In this document: positions 38,249 to 48,077 of the stretch, piece by piece
Layout: the number at the start of each line of letters is the position of its first letter
How positions within the stretch are numbered: position 1 is the first letter of the stretch
Assembly (NCBI RefSeq): GCF_000716435.1
Contig: NZ_JNWO01000012.1
Coordinates: 62,001 to 126,000 of the forward strand
DNA: 64,000 bases
Reading direction: 5' to 3'
DNA from: Streptomyces xylophagus
GTDB taxonomy: Bacteria; Actinomycetota; Actinomycetes; Streptomycetales; Streptomycetaceae
Translations under genes and position numbers: made by a program
Notes under the pieces: generated by a model
Databases searched by the model: none
Told to the model about the DNA's origin: nothing
Seen by the model: the letters and a program-made list of their open reading frames with translations, nothing else

Positions 38249-39385
38249 GTGGCCACGGACTACTACGCCGTTCTCGGCGTGCGTCGCGACGCGTCGCAGG
38301 ATGAGATCAAGAAGGCCTTCCGTAGGCTCGCGCGCGAGCTGCACCCGGACGTCAATCCGGACCCGAAGACCCAGGAGCGGTTCAAGGAGATCAACGCCGC
38401 TTACGAGGTGCTCTCGGACCCGCAGAAGAAGCAGGTCTACGACCTCGGCGGCGACCCCCTCTCGCAGGCGGGCGGCGGCGGTGCCGGCGGCTTCGGCGCG
38501 GGCGGCTTCGGGAACTTCTCGGACATCATGGACGCCTTCTTCGGCACGGCGTCGCAGCGCGGACCGCGCTCGCGCACCCGCCGGGGCCAGGACGCCATGA
38601 TCCGGCTCGAGATCGAGCTGGACGAGGCGGCCTTCGGCACCACGAAGGACATCCAGGTCGACACGGCCGTCGTCTGCAACACCTGCAACGGTGAAGGCGC
38701 GGCGCCGGGCACCTCGGCCCAGACCTGCGACATGTGCCGCGGCCGCGGTGAGGTCTCGCAGGTGACCCGGTCCTTCCTGGGCCAGGTCATGACGTCCCGC
38801 CCGTGCCCGCAGTGCCAGGGCTTCGGCACCGTCGTGCCGACGCCGTGCCCGGAGTGCGCCGGTGACGGCCGCGTCCGCTCGCGGCGCACGCTCACGGTGA
38901 AGATCCCGGCCGGTGTCGACAACGGCACCCGGATCCAGCTCGCGGGCGAGGGCGAGGTCGGCCCCGGCGGCGGCCCCGCAGGCGACCTGTACGTCGAGAT
39001 CCACGAGCTGCCGCACGCGATGTTCCAGCGCCGCGGCGACGACCTGCACTGCACGGTCACCCTCCCGATGACGGCGGCGTCCCTCGGCACGAAGGTGCCG
39101 TTGGAGACGCTGGACGGCATGGAGGAGGTCGACATCCGCCCGGGCACCCAGTCCGGCCAGTCGATCCCGCTGCACACCCGGGGCGTCACGCATCTGCGCG
39201 GCGGCGGCCGGGGCGACCTCATCGTGCACGTCGAGGTCACCACCCCGACCAAGCTGGACGTGGAGCAGGAACGTCTGCTCCGGGAGCTGGCGAAACTGCG
39301 CGGCGAGGAGCGCCCCATGGGGACGTTCCAGCCGGGGCAGCAGGGCCTGTTCTCCCGGTTGAAGGACGCGTTCAACGGTCGCTGA
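38249..39385 (+). CDS. dnaJ: Chaperone DnaJ (DnaJ2)
   Basis: 378 aa type I Hsp40. J domain with HPD (ELHPDVNPD, about 30-38), Gly/Phe-rich linker, four zinc motifs (CNTCNGEG, CDMCRGRG, CPQCQGFG, CPECAGDG; about 145-215) and the client-binding C-terminal barrels. Stimulates DnaK ATPase and hands over clients. GTG 38249 abuts the hrcA stop, so it is the second gene of the CIRCE-controlled operon. Streptomyces have another dnaJ in the dnaK operon, so this is the second one. Confidence 0.96.
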   Translation: MATDYYAVLGVRRDASQDEIKKAFRRLARELHPDVNPDPKTQERFKEINAAYEVLSDPQKKQVYDLGGDPLSQAGGGGAGGFGAGGFGNFSDIMDAFFGTASQRGPRSRTRRGQDAMIRLEIELDEAAFGTTKDIQVDTAVVCNTCNGEGAAPGTSAQTCDMCRGRGEVSQVTRSFLGQVMTSRPCPQCQGFGTVVPTPCPECAGDGRVRSRRTLTVKIPAGVDNGTRIQLAGEGEVGPGGGPAGDLYVEIHELPHAMFQRRGDDLHCTVTLPMTAASLGTKVPLETLDGMEEVDIRPGTQSGQSIPLHTRGVTHLRGGGRGDLIVHVEVTTPTKLDVEQERLLRELAKLRGEERPMGTFQPGQQGLFSRLKDAFNGR

Positions 39386-39496
39386 GCCGGTTGCCGTTCC
39401 GGCATGGGAGCGTGCCCTTTCGTGGGCATGCACCTGTCCTATGCCGGGCGGAAGGCCGGATTCGGACTTGTTCGGAGGACGTGACAACATGCCGTC

Positions 39497-40573
39497 ATGT
39501 CCTCCGCACTGACCGATCTCTTCCCTCATCCGATCGTGCAGGCCCCCATGGCGGGCGGTGTCTCCGTCCCGCGTCTCGCGGCCGCCGTGTCCGAGGCCGG
39601 CGGGCTGGGGTTCCTCGCCGCCGGGTACAAAACCGCTGATGGCATGTACCAGGAGATCAAGCAGCTGCGGAGCCTGACGACCCGCCCCTTCGGTGTGAAC
39701 CTGTTCATGCCGCAGCCGGAGTACGCGGACAAGGCCGCCGTCGACGTCTACGCCCACCAGCTGGCCGGCGAGGCCTCCTGGTACGAGACGGAACTCGGCG
39801 ATCCGGACAGCGGCCGCGAGGACGGCTACGACGCCAAGCTGTCCGTCCTGCTCGACAACCCGGTGAAGGTGGCCTCCTTCCACTTCGGCGTCCCGACGCC
39901 GGACGTACTGGAATCGCTGCGCCGGGCCGGCACCTTCACCCTCGTCACCGTCACCACCGTCGAGGAGGCCCTCGCCGTGGAGCGGGCCGGCGCCGACGCG
40001 GTGATCGCGCAGGGCATCGAGGCCGGCGGCCACCAGGGCACCCACCGCGACCTCCCGGAGAACGACGGCGCCGGCATCGGCCTGCTCTCCCTCGTCGCCC
40101 AGATCCGCGAGACCGTGAGCCTCCCGATCGTCGCCGCCGGCGGTCTGATGCGCGGCAGCCAGATCGCCGCCGCCCTCGCCGCGGGCGCGAGCGCGGCCCA
40201 GCTCGGCACGGCGTTCGTGGCCGCGCCGGAGTCCGGCGCCCACGCGCTCCACAAGCAGGCACTCACCAACCCCCTTTTCACGCGTACCGAGTTGACCCGC
40301 GCGTTCTCCGGCCGCCCGGCCCGCGGCCTGGTCAACCGCTTCATGCGCGAGCACGGCCCGTACGCCCCCGCCGCGTACCCGGAGATCCACCACCTCACCT
40401 CGCCGCTGCGCAAGGCCGCCGCCAAGGCAGGGGACGCGCAGGGCATGGCCCTGTGGGCCGGGCAGGGCCACCGCATGGCACGCGAGCTGCCGGCCGGCCA
40501 GCTGGTCGAGGTCCTGGTCGCCGAACTGGCCGCCGCCCGGACAGCGTTGTCGACCGGGGGCGACCTCCGATGA
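39497..40573 (+). CDS. Nitronate monooxygenase-like FMN oxidoreductase
   Basis: 358 aa TIM-barrel flavoprotein. PIVQAPMAGGVS near the start, EAGGHQG (FMN phosphate/active-site His region) and IVAAGGLMRG...GTAFVAAPES are the NMO/NPD family motifs. Class I nitronate monooxygenases oxidise alkyl nitronates with O2; many relatives have other or unknown substrates. ATG 39497. Overlaps rsmE by 4 bp (ATGA). Confidence 0.88.
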   Translation: MSSALTDLFPHPIVQAPMAGGVSVPRLAAAVSEAGGLGFLAAGYKTADGMYQEIKQLRSLTTRPFGVNLFMPQPEYADKAAVDVYAHQLAGEASWYETELGDPDSGREDGYDAKLSVLLDNPVKVASFHFGVPTPDVLESLRRAGTFTLVTVTTVEEALAVERAGADAVIAQGIEAGGHQGTHRDLPENDGAGIGLLSLVAQIRETVSLPIVAAGGLMRGSQIAAALAAGASAAQLGTAFVAAPESGAHALHKQALTNPLFTRTELTRAFSGRPARGLVNRFMREHGPYAPAAYPEIHHLTSPLRKAAAKAGDAQGMALWAGQGHRMARELPAGQLVEVLVAELAAARTALSTGGDLR

Positions 40574-41322
40574 CGGCGCCGGTGTTCGTGGTCGAGTCCC
40601 TGGAGGGCGTGGGCCCCGGCTCCGTCGCCGAGGTGGACGGCCCCGAGGGACGGCACGCCGTTTCCGTACGGCGGCTGCAGCCCGGCGAGGAGGTCGTGCT
40701 GACGGACGGGCAGGGCCGGGGCGCCGCCGGTGTGGTCCTCAGGGCGGAGGGCAAGGACCGGCTGATCGTCGAACTCCGCGCATTCCCCGCCGAGTCCGAG
40801 CCCATGCCCCGCATCACCGTCGTCCAGGCCCTCCCCAAGGGCGACCGCGGCGAGTTGGCCGTGGAGACGATGACCGAGACCGGTGTCGACGCGATCGTCC
40901 CCTGGGCGGCCTCCCGTTGCATCACGCAGTGGAAGGGCGAGCGGGGTCTCAAGGCCCTCGCGAAGTGGCGGGCCACCGCCCGCGAGGCGGGCAAGCAGTC
41001 CCGCCGGCTGCGCTTCCCGGAGGTCGCGGACGCGGCGACGAGCAAGCAGGTTGCCGCACTTCTGGCCAAAGCAGACTTCGCCGCCGTGCTCCACGAGGAC
41101 CGCGACTACGGCAGCGAGCCCCTCGCCACCGCCGAACTCCCCGCCGAGGGCGAGATCGTGCTGGTCGTGGGCCCCGAAGGAGGCGTCTCCCCCGAGGAGT
41201 TGGCCCTCTTCGAGGAGGCCGGGGCGAAGGCGTACCGGCTCGGGCGTAGCGTGCTGCGCACATCGACCGCCGGGACAGCGGCCACGGCCCTGCTCCTGGG
41301 CCGCACCGGACGCTGGTCCTGA
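40570..41322 (+). CDS. rsmE: 16S rRNA m3U1498 methyltransferase
   Basis: 250 aa SPOUT-class methyltransferase modifying U1498 of 16S rRNA in the assembled 30S subunit. N-terminal PUA-like domain (GPEGRHAVSVRRLQPGEEVVLTDGQG) and C-terminal knot with VVGPEGGVSPEE and RLGRSVLRTSTA, which form the SAM site. In actinobacteria and firmicutes rsmE commonly sits just after dnaJ, as here. Confidence 0.95.
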   Translation: MTAPVFVVESLEGVGPGSVAEVDGPEGRHAVSVRRLQPGEEVVLTDGQGRGAAGVVLRAEGKDRLIVELRAFPAESEPMPRITVVQALPKGDRGELAVETMTETGVDAIVPWAASRCITQWKGERGLKALAKWRATAREAGKQSRRLRFPEVADAATSKQVAALLAKADFAAVLHEDRDYGSEPLATAELPAEGEIVLVVGPEGGVSPEELALFEEAGAKAYRLGRSVLRTSTAGTAATALLLGRTGRWS

Positions 41323-41338
41323 ACCAGGGGAGATCGCC

Positions 41339-41731
41339 GTGGAACTCGCCCAAGTACGGCTGCTCGTCAGCGACTTCGCCGCCTGCTACCGCTTCTACGC
41401 CGAAGTCCTCGGCCTGAAGCCGCAGTCGGGGGCGACGAAGGGGCCGTACGAGAAGTTCAGCCCCACGGTCGGGTCGGCCGGGATCGCCCTGCAGGACCGG
41501 GCGATGATGGCCCAAGTCCTCGGTGAACTGGGGGACTTGGTGACCGGGCACCGCTCGCTCGTGGTGCTGCGGGTCGACGACCTGGACGCCTACTGCGAGC
41601 AGATCGCCGAGCGGGGAGCCACCCTGCTCCACGGGCCCGCGCCGATGACGGACCGGATGCGGGTCGCGCATCTCAAGGACCCCGAGGGCAATGTGGTGGA
41701 GCTTCAGGAGTGGCTGCTGCTCCGGGGCTGA
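41339..41731 (+). CDS. VOC (glyoxalase/bleomycin resistance-like) family protein
   Basis: 130 aa with one full VOC fold: VRLLVSDFAACYRFYAEVLGL at the start and MRVAHLKDPEGNVVELQEW at the end, with metal-type residues conserved (a final Glu in VELQEW). GTG 41339 follows GGGGAG at 8 nt; the longer frame upstream overlaps rsmE. Function (dioxygenase, glyoxalase, resistance) cannot be told from the fold. Confidence 0.85.
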   Translation: MELAQVRLLVSDFAACYRFYAEVLGLKPQSGATKGPYEKFSPTVGSAGIALQDRAMMAQVLGELGDLVTGHRSLVVLRVDDLDAYCEQIAERGATLLHGPAPMTDRMRVAHLKDPEGNVVELQEWLLLRG

Positions 41732-41819
41732 CGATCGTGCGCCGGTGACCGCGCCCCCGGCGCACGGGTGGCCGTATGCGCTCTTCCGTGTGCGCCCCGA
41801 GGGTGGCAGGCTGCCGTAC

Positions 41820-42386
41820 ATGGGGGCGTTGAGGCAGGTTTGGCGTCGGCCGCGCGGGCGGCGAGTGACCGCTGTGGCGGGGCTCGTGATGGTGACCGCG
41901 GGCGGAGTCGTCGCGTGCCAGCCCGGTGATCTCAGCGCGGCGACCGTGGCGTACACGACCGACAAGACGGCGACCGCGGAGCTCAAACGGGACCATGTGA
42001 GCGTGCGCTACCTGACCTGCACGGGCAACTACGGCAGCGGCAACAAGGCCTACACCCCCGGGAAGACACCCTCGCCGACCGAGAGCACGATCGTCTCCGT
42101 CGACTGCCAGGGCCAGACGAACGACAACCGGGACATCACCGTCACCGGCAAGGTCACCCGAGCCGTCGACGGCGCCTGTGTGCGCGGTGATCTGGTCGCC
42201 AAGGTGGGCGGCAAGCAGGTCTTCCACGTGACCGGGCTCGGCGACTGCAACGCGGCGACACCGTCGTCCGTGAACAACCCGAACCCGACCCTCACCTACG
42301 GCCCGGGACCGACCGTCACCGTCACGGTCACCAAGACGATCTGGTGCAAGGGCGACCCGACCTGCTGGCCGGTCGAGGGCAAGTGA
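41820..42386 (+). CDS. Secreted or lipid-anchored Cys-containing protein
   Basis: 188 aa. A basic n-region (RRPRGRR), hydrophobic core (VTAVAGLVMVTAGG) and VVAC form a lipoprotein-type signal with Cys36 as the lipidated residue; it could also be a plain signal peptide. The mature part has six more Cys (positions in YLTCTG, VDCQG, GACVRG, GDCNA, WCKG, TCWP), likely disulfides, and a Thr/Pro stretch. No family recognised. Start ATG 41820 without a strong ribosome site. Confidence 0.75.
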   Translation: MGALRQVWRRPRGRRVTAVAGLVMVTAGGVVACQPGDLSAATVAYTTDKTATAELKRDHVSVRYLTCTGNYGSGNKAYTPGKTPSPTESTIVSVDCQGQTNDNRDITVTGKVTRAVDGACVRGDLVAKVGGKQVFHVTGLGDCNAATPSSVNNPNPTLTYGPGPTVTVTVTKTIWCKGDPTCWPVEGK

Positions 42387-42481
42387 CTGCAGGCCCGCAG
42401 TGGTCGAGTGACCATCGGCCCGTAGAGGGCAAGTGATCCAAACCGCTGTCGTCGCAGGCCGTAGCTGCATACGCTGATCAG

Positions 42482-45400
42482 GTGACTCAGCCCTCAGCGT
42501 CCGCAGCCCAGGCCTATCTCCGCTTCCCGCACCTGCACGGCGAGTTGGTCGCCTTCACCGCCGAGGACGACGTGTGGCTGGCGTCCCTCGACGGCGGCGG
42601 CCGGGCCTGGCGGGTCAGCGCGGAGAACGTGCCGGTGAACCACCCCCGCATCTCGCCCGACGGCACGACCGTCGCGTGGACCTCCACCCGTGACGGCGCC
42701 CCCGAGGTGCACATCGCCCCGGTCGACGGCGGTCCCGCCAAACGCCTGACGCACTGGGGCAGTTCACGCACCCAGGTGCGCGGCTGGACGGCGGACGGTC
42801 AGGTCCTCGCGCTCAGCACGCACGGCCAGGCGAACCTCCGCCGCAGCTGGGCCCGCACCATCCCGCTGGACGGCGGACCGGCAACCACCCTCCCGTACGG
42901 GCCTGTTGGCGATGTAGCCGTCGGCCCGACGGCCACCGTCCTGCTCTCCGCGCCCATGGGCCGCGAGGCGGCTTGGTGGAAGCGCTACCGGGGCGGCACG
43001 GCGGGCAAGTTGTGGATCGACCGCGAGGGCGACGGCGAATTCACGCGCCTGCACGAGGAGTTGGACGGCAACATCGAGTACCCGGTGTGGGCGGGCGACC
43101 GGATCGCGTTCCTGTCCGACCACGAGGGCACCGGCGCGCTCTACTCCTCGCTGGCCGACGGGACCGACCTCCGCCGGCACACCCCGCTCGACGGTTTCTA
43201 CGCCCGGCAGGCGGCGGGCGACGGCACCCGGATCATCTACTCCTCCGCCGGTGAACTCTGGCTCCTGGACGACCTGGACGGTGCCGAACCGCGCCGCCTC
43301 GACCTCCGGCTCGGCGGCCAGCGCACGGACCAGCAGCCGTTCCCGGTGGTCGCGTCCCGCTGGTTCGGCTCCGCCTCGCCCGACCACACCGCGCGCGGCA
43401 GCGCGGTCGCCGTACGCGGCGCCGTCCACTGGGTCACCCACCGCGCGGGCCCCGCCCGCGCCCTCGCCGCCACCCCCGGCGTACGGGCCCGGCTGCCCCG
43501 GACCTTCCGCGTGGACGGCGAGGAGTGGGTGGTGTGGGTGACGGACGCCGAGGGCGACGACGCCCTGGAGTTCGCCCCCGCCACCGGCCTCGCCCCCGGC
43601 GCGACCCCGCGCAGGATCGCCGCCGGACAGCTCGGCCGCGTCCTCGCCCTCACCGTTGCCCCCGACGGCAGCCGCGCCGCCGTGGCCTCGCACGACGGCC
43701 GCGTCCTCCTCGTAGAGCGCGAGACCGGCGAGGTCCGCGAGGTCGACCGCAGCGAGGACGGCGACGCATCAGGCCTGGCCTTCTCCCCGGACTCGGCCTG
43801 GCTGGCCTGGTCGCACCCGGGCCCGCGCCCGCTACGCCAGTTGAAGCTCGCCAACACCACCGACCTGTCGGTCACCGAGGCGACCCCGCTCCGCTTCCAG
43901 GACTACGCCCCCGCCTTCACCCTCGACGGCAAGCACCTGGTCTTCCTCTCCACCCGCTCCTTCGACCCGGTCTACGACGAGCACGTCTTCGACCTGGCCT
44001 TCGTGGTCGGCGACCGCCCGCACCTCATCACCCTCGCCGCGACGACCCCGTCCCCGTTCGGACCGCAGCGGCACGGCCGCCCCTTCGAGGCCCCCGACAA
44101 GGACGAGACCCCCGACAGCGAGGGCCGCCCCACCACCCGCATCGACATCGAGGGCCTCGCCGACCGCATCGTCGCGTTCCCGGTCGAGGCCGGCCGCTAC
44201 TCCAACCTGCGCGCGGCCAAGGACGGCGTCCTGTGGCTGCGCCACCCGGTCCAGGGAGTCCTCGGCGCCACCCGCGCGACCCCCGAAGACCCGGACCCCA
44301 AAACCGAGTTGGAGCGCTACGACCTCGCCCAGCAGCGCATCGAACACCTCGCCGGGGACGCCGACCACTTCGAGGTCAGCGGCGACGGCAAACGCGTCCT
44401 GCTGTGGACCGAACACAAACTGAGGGTCGTCCCCAGCGACCGCCGAGCCTCCTCCTCCGAGGACGACGACAACGACACGAACATCAACGTCGACCTGTCC
44501 CGCATCCGCCAGACCGTCGACCCGGCCGCCGAGTGGCGGCAGATGTACGACGAGACCGGCCGCGTCATGCGCGACAACTTCTGGCGCGCCGACATGAGCG
44601 GCATCGACTGGACCGCCGTCCTCGACCGCTACCGCCCGATCCTCGACCGCCTCGCCACCCACGACGACCTCGTCGACCTCCTCTGGGAGGTCCACGGCGA
44701 ACTCGGCACCTCGCACGCCTACGTCACCCCGCGCGGCGGCCACGGCCACGGCGAACGCCAGGGTCTGCTCGGCGCGGACATCTCCCGTCACGAGGACGGC
44801 AGTTGGCGCATCGACCGCATCCTGCCCTCCGAGACCTCCGACCCGGCCGCCCGCGCCCCGCTCGCCGCACCCGGCGTAGCCGTCCGCGCGGGCGACGCGA
44901 TCCTCGCGGTAGCCGGACAGCCCGTCGACCCGGTAACGGGACCGGCCCCCCTCCTCGTAGGCACGGCGGGCAAGCCCATCGAGCTGACCATCTCCCCGGC
45001 AGGCGGCGGAGACCCCCGCCACGCGGTCGTCGTCCCCCTGGCGGACGAAGAACCCCTCTACTACCACGCCTGGGTCGCCGACCGCCGCGCCTACGTCCAC
45101 GAGAAGTCCGGCGGCCGCCTCGGCTACCTCCACGTCCCCGACATGCAGGCCCCCGGCTGGGCCCAGATCCACCGCGACCTGCGCGTAGAGGTGGCCCGAG
45201 AAGGCCTGGTCGTGGACGTCCGCTACAACCGCGGCGGCCACACCTCACAGTTGGTCGTAGAGAAACTGGCGCGACGAATCGTCGGCTGGGACCTACCGCG
45301 CGGCATGCGCCCGTACAGCTACCCGGAGGACGCCCCCCGAGGCCCCGTAGTAGCCGTCGCCAACGAGTTCTCCGGCTCCGACGGCGACATCGTCAACGCG

Positions 45401-45703
45401 GCGATCAAGGCGCTGGGGATCGGCCCGGTGGTCGGCACGCGCACGTGGGGTGGGGTGATCGGCATCGACAGCAGATACCGGTTGGTGGACGGCACGCTGA
45501 TCACCCAGCCCAAGTACGCGTTCTGGCTTGAGGGTTATGGGTGGGGCGTCGAGAACCACGGCGTAGACCCGGACGTGGAAGTGGTGCAGCGCCCGCAGGA
45601 CTACGCGGCGGGCAGGGACGCCCAGCTGGACGAGGCAATCAGGCTGGCGTTGGAGGCACTGGAGGGCAGCCCGGCAAAAACACCGCCCACGTTGCCGAGT
45701 TAA
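42482..45703 (+). CDS. Tricorn protease (S41 family)
   Basis: 1073 aa. N-terminal beta-propellers with repeated WD-like blades (HPRISPDGTTVAWTSTRDGAPEVHI ...), residues ~1-680, then the C1 domain, a PDZ domain (GVAVRAGDAILAVAGQPV, ~795-850) and the C2 catalytic domain with the nucleophile Ser in EFSGSDGD (~965) and the oxyanion Gly. Tricorn degrades peptides released by proteasome or Clp proteases; Streptomyces is one of few bacterial groups with it. GTG 42482. A soluble, complete homologue. Confidence 0.93.
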   Translation: MTQPSASAAQAYLRFPHLHGELVAFTAEDDVWLASLDGGGRAWRVSAENVPVNHPRISPDGTTVAWTSTRDGAPEVHIAPVDGGPAKRLTHWGSSRTQVRGWTADGQVLALSTHGQANLRRSWARTIPLDGGPATTLPYGPVGDVAVGPTATVLLSAPMGREAAWWKRYRGGTAGKLWIDREGDGEFTRLHEELDGNIEYPVWAGDRIAFLSDHEGTGALYSSLADGTDLRRHTPLDGFYARQAAGDGTRIIYSSAGELWLLDDLDGAEPRRLDLRLGGQRTDQQPFPVVASRWFGSASPDHTARGSAVAVRGAVHWVTHRAGPARALAATPGVRARLPRTFRVDGEEWVVWVTDAEGDDALEFAPATGLAPGATPRRIAAGQLGRVLALTVAPDGSRAAVASHDGRVLLVERETGEVREVDRSEDGDASGLAFSPDSAWLAWSHPGPRPLRQLKLANTTDLSVTEATPLRFQDYAPAFTLDGKHLVFLSTRSFDPVYDEHVFDLAFVVGDRPHLITLAATTPSPFGPQRHGRPFEAPDKDETPDSEGRPTTRIDIEGLADRIVAFPVEAGRYSNLRAAKDGVLWLRHPVQGVLGATRATPEDPDPKTELERYDLAQQRIEHLAGDADHFEVSGDGKRVLLWTEHKLRVVPSDRRASSSEDDDNDTNINVDLSRIRQTVDPAAEWRQMYDETGRVMRDNFWRADMSGIDWTAVLDRYRPILDRLATHDDLVDLLWEVHGELGTSHAYVTPRGGHGHGERQGLLGADISRHEDGSWRIDRILPSETSDPAARAPLAAPGVAVRAGDAILAVAGQPVDPVTGPAPLLVGTAGKPIELTISPAGGGDPRHAVVVPLADEEPLYYHAWVADRRAYVHEKSGGRLGYLHVPDMQAPGWAQIHRDLRVEVAREGLVVDVRYNRGGHTSQLVVEKLARRIVGWDLPRGMRPYSYPEDAPRGPVVAVANEFSGSDGDIVNAAIKALGIGPVVGTRTWGGVIGIDSRYRLVDGTLITQPKYAFWLEGYGWGVENHGVDPDVEVVQRPQDYAAGRDAQLDEAIRLALEALEGSPAKTPPTLPS

Positions 45704-45737
45704 GGGGCGCGGGGAACTGCGCGCCCAGCCACGACGG
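45704..45737. repeat. Dispersed Streptomyces repeat (GGGGCGCGGGGAACTGC type)
   Basis: GGGGCGCGGGGAACTGC followed by GCGCCCAGCCACGACGG, right at the tricorn stop codon. The same sequence appears inverted at 48106-48144. Common at gene ends in Streptomyces, from memory. Confidence 0.65.
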
Positions 45738-45798
45738 CGCCGCACTCAACGACGATACGATGCCCACCGTAAAGGGCCACTCGACTCCCGGAGGGACC

Positions 45799-46152
45799 AT
45801 GTCAGGGGAACCGCAGAACGACTGCCTGTTCTGCAAGATCGTCGAGGGCCACATCCCGGCAACGATCGTCCGCGAAACAGCCACCACCGTCGCGTTCCGG
45901 GACATCAACCCCCAGGCCCCGACCCACGTCCTGGTGATCCCCCGGGTCCACTACCCCGACGCCGCCTCCCTCGCCGCCGCCGACCCGGCAATCGCCGCCG
46001 ACGTCCTCCGCGAGGCAGGCGAGGTCGCGGCAGACGAGAAGCTCGACAGCTACCGCGTCATCTTCAACACGGGCACCGGCGTCGGCCAGACCGTGTTCCA
46101 CGCCCACGCCCACGTCATGGGCGGCCGTGGCATGCAGTGGCCGCCCGGGTAA
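45799..46152 (+). CDS. HIT-family nucleotide hydrolase/transferase
   Basis: 117 aa HINT-like protein. CLFCKIVEGHIPA near the N-terminus (two Cys) and the triad HAHAHV near the end (H-x-H-x-H). Cleaves purine phosphoramidates and similar adducts such as aminoacyl-adenylates. ATG 45799 has CCGGAGGGACC upstream. Followed after 6 bp by RNase Z. Confidence 0.92.
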   Translation: MSGEPQNDCLFCKIVEGHIPATIVRETATTVAFRDINPQAPTHVLVIPRVHYPDAASLAAADPAIAADVLREAGEVAADEKLDSYRVIFNTGTGVGQTVFHAHAHVMGGRGMQWPPG

Positions 46153-46158
46153 CTCACC

Positions 46159-47064
46159 ATGTCCGTACGTGAATTGGTGGTCCTGGGCACCGCCAGCCAG
46201 GTCCCCACCCGGCACCGCAACCACAACGGCTACCTCCTGCGCTGGGACGCCGAGGGCATCCTCTTCGACCCCGGAGAGGGCACCCAGCGCCAGATGCTGC
46301 GCGCCGGAGTCGCCGCGCACGACCTCAACCGGATCTGCGTCACCCACTTCCACGGCGACCACTCCCTCGGCCTCGCGGGAGTCATCCAGCGCATCAACCT
46401 GGACCGGGTCCCGCACGAGATCACCGCGCACTACCCGAAGTCCGGCCGGCACTTCTTCGACCGCCTGCGCTACTCCACCGCCTACCGCGAGACGGTCGGC
46501 ATCACCGAGGCCCCGGTGGACACGGACGGGGTGATCGCCCGCACGGCGAACTACACCCTGGAGGCCCGAAAGCTCTCCCACCCCGTCGAGTCCTACGGCT
46601 ACCGCCTCACCGAACCCGACGGCCGCCGCATGCTCCCCGACCGCCTCGCCGCGCACGGCATCAAGGGCCCGGACGTGGGCCGCATCCAGCGCGAGGGGAC
46701 GGTCGACGGGGTCTCCCTCGACGACGTCAGCGAGGTACGGCACGGGCAGCGTTTCGCGTTCGTCATGGACACCCGCCTCTGCGACGGAGTGCACGCCCTC
46801 GCGGACGGCTGCGACCTGCTGGTCATCGAGTCGACGTTCCTCGACGAGGACGAGCAACTGGCCGTAGACCACGGCCACTTGACCGCAGGACAGGCGGCCA
46901 AGGTGGCCCGGGACGCGGGCGTCCGGCACCTCGTCCTCACCCACTTCAGCCAGCGCTACTCCGAGCCGGAGGAGTTCGAGCGGCAGGCGCGGGCCGCCGG
47001 CTTCGAGGGAGAGCTGACCGTGGCGCACGATCTACTGAGAGTGCCGGTTCCGAAACGGCGATAA
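46159..47064 (+). CDS. rnz: Ribonuclease Z
   Basis: 301 aa. Cuts the 3' trailer of tRNA precursors. Zinc motif HFHGDH at 63-68, later His in [11 protein letters not shown] and LTHFSQRY, and Asp in VMDTR; the flexible arm lies at about 150-185. The two tRNA-Ala genes in this window lack encoded CCA, which fits use of an RNase Z route. Confidence 0.94.
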   Translation: MSVRELVVLGTASQVPTRHRNHNGYLLRWDAEGILFDPGEGTQRQMLRAGVAAHDLNRICVTHFHGDHSLGLAGVIQRINLDRVPHEITAHYPKSGRHFFDRLRYSTAYRETVGITEAPVDTDGVIARTANYTLEARKLSHPVESYGYRLTEPDGRRMLPDRLAAHGIKGPDVGRIQREGTVDGVSLDDVSEVRHGQRFAFVMDTRLCDGVHALADGCDLLVIESTFLDEDEQLAVDHGHLTAGQAAKVARDAGVRHLVLTHFSQRYSEPEEFERQARAAGFEGELTVAHDLLRVPVPKRR

Positions 47065-47084
47065 AACACCCGTACGATACTTCG

Positions 47085-48077
47085 ATGCCCATTCCCAAAG
47101 CCGAACTGCACCTGCACATCGAAGGCACCCTGGAACCCGAGCTGGCCTTCGCGCTCGCGGCCCGCAACGGCGTCGAGCTGCCGTACGCGGACACCGAGGA
47201 ACTCCGGAAGGCGTACCTCTTCGAGGACCTCCAGTCGTTCCTGAACCTCTACTACGAGCTGATGGCCGTCCTGCGCACCGAGCGGGACTTCGAGGACCTC
47301 GCGAACGCCTATCTCGCCCGCGCCGCCGCGCAGGGCGTACGGCACGCGGAGATCTTCTTCGACCCGCAGGCGCATATCGCGCGGGGCGTGGACATGGGCA
47401 CGGTGGTGGAGGGCCTGTGGCGGGCGCTGGGCAGCAGCGAGACCCACCACGGCATCTCGACCCGGCTCATCCTGTGCTTCCTGCGCGACGAGTCCGCCGA
47501 CTCGGCCTTGGAGACCCTGGACGCGGCCAAGCCGTACCTCGACCGGATCACCGGCATCGGCCTCGACTCGGCCGAGGTCGGCCACCCGCCGGCGAAGTTC
47601 CGCGAGGTCTACGAGGCCGCCGCCGCGCTGGGTCTACGACGCGTCGCCCACGCCGGTGAGGAGGGGCCGCCGGCGTACATCACCGAGGCGTTGGACGTCC
47701 TCGGCGTCGAGCGCGTCGACCACGGGCTGCGGTGCGTGGAGGACGAGGAGCTGGTGGCGCGGCTGGTCCGGGACCGCATCCCGCTGACGCTCTGCCCGCT
47801 GTCCAACGTTCGGTTGCGCGCGGTGGACGTCCTCGCCGAGCACCCGCTCCCGGCGATGCTCGACGCGGGTCTGCTCTGCACGGTCAACTCCGACGACCCG
47901 GCCTACTTCGGTGGTTACGCGGGCGACAACTTCGATGCGGTGCGAGAGGCCCTTGGCCTGACCGAGGAGCGGTTGCGTGAGCTGGCCCGGAACTCCTTCG
48001 TGGCGTCGTTCTTGGAGGATGACGAGGAGCGGCGGGGTCGTTATCTGGCCGAGGTGGAGGCGTACGAGTTCTTGTAG
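47085..48077 (+). CDS. Adenine deaminase-type ADA-family enzyme
   Basis: 330 aa zinc amidohydrolase. Metal His9/His11 in ELHLHIEGTLEPE, His in RRVAHAGEE, the catalytic Glu just after it and Asp in VNSDDPAYFGG. HIEGTLEP instead of HLDGSLRP, and the NSDDPAYFGG form, are typical of the adenine/N6-modified-adenine deaminase branch rather than adenosine deaminase. The 3' end overlaps the convergent MFS frame by 37 bp. Confidence 0.9.
   Translation: MPIPKAELHLHIEGTLEPELAFALAARNGVELPYADTEELRKAYLFEDLQSFLNLYYELMAVLRTERDFEDLANAYLARAAAQGVRHAEIFFDPQAHIARGVDMGTVVEGLWRALGSSETHHGISTRLILCFLRDESADSALETLDAAKPYLDRITGIGLDSAEVGHPPAKFREVYEAAAALGLRRVAHAGEEGPPAYITEALDVLGVERVDHGLRCVEDEELVARLVRDRIPLTLCPLSNVRLRAVDVLAEHPLPAMLDAGLLCTVNSDDPAYFGGYAGDNFDAVREALGLTEERLRELARNSFVASFLEDDEERRGRYLAEVEAYEFL

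Noticed and set aside
37757..40471. 904-codon minus-strand frame opposite hrcA, dnaJ and the oxidoreductase
   Set aside because: Antisense shadow of three solid genes, with no family motif.
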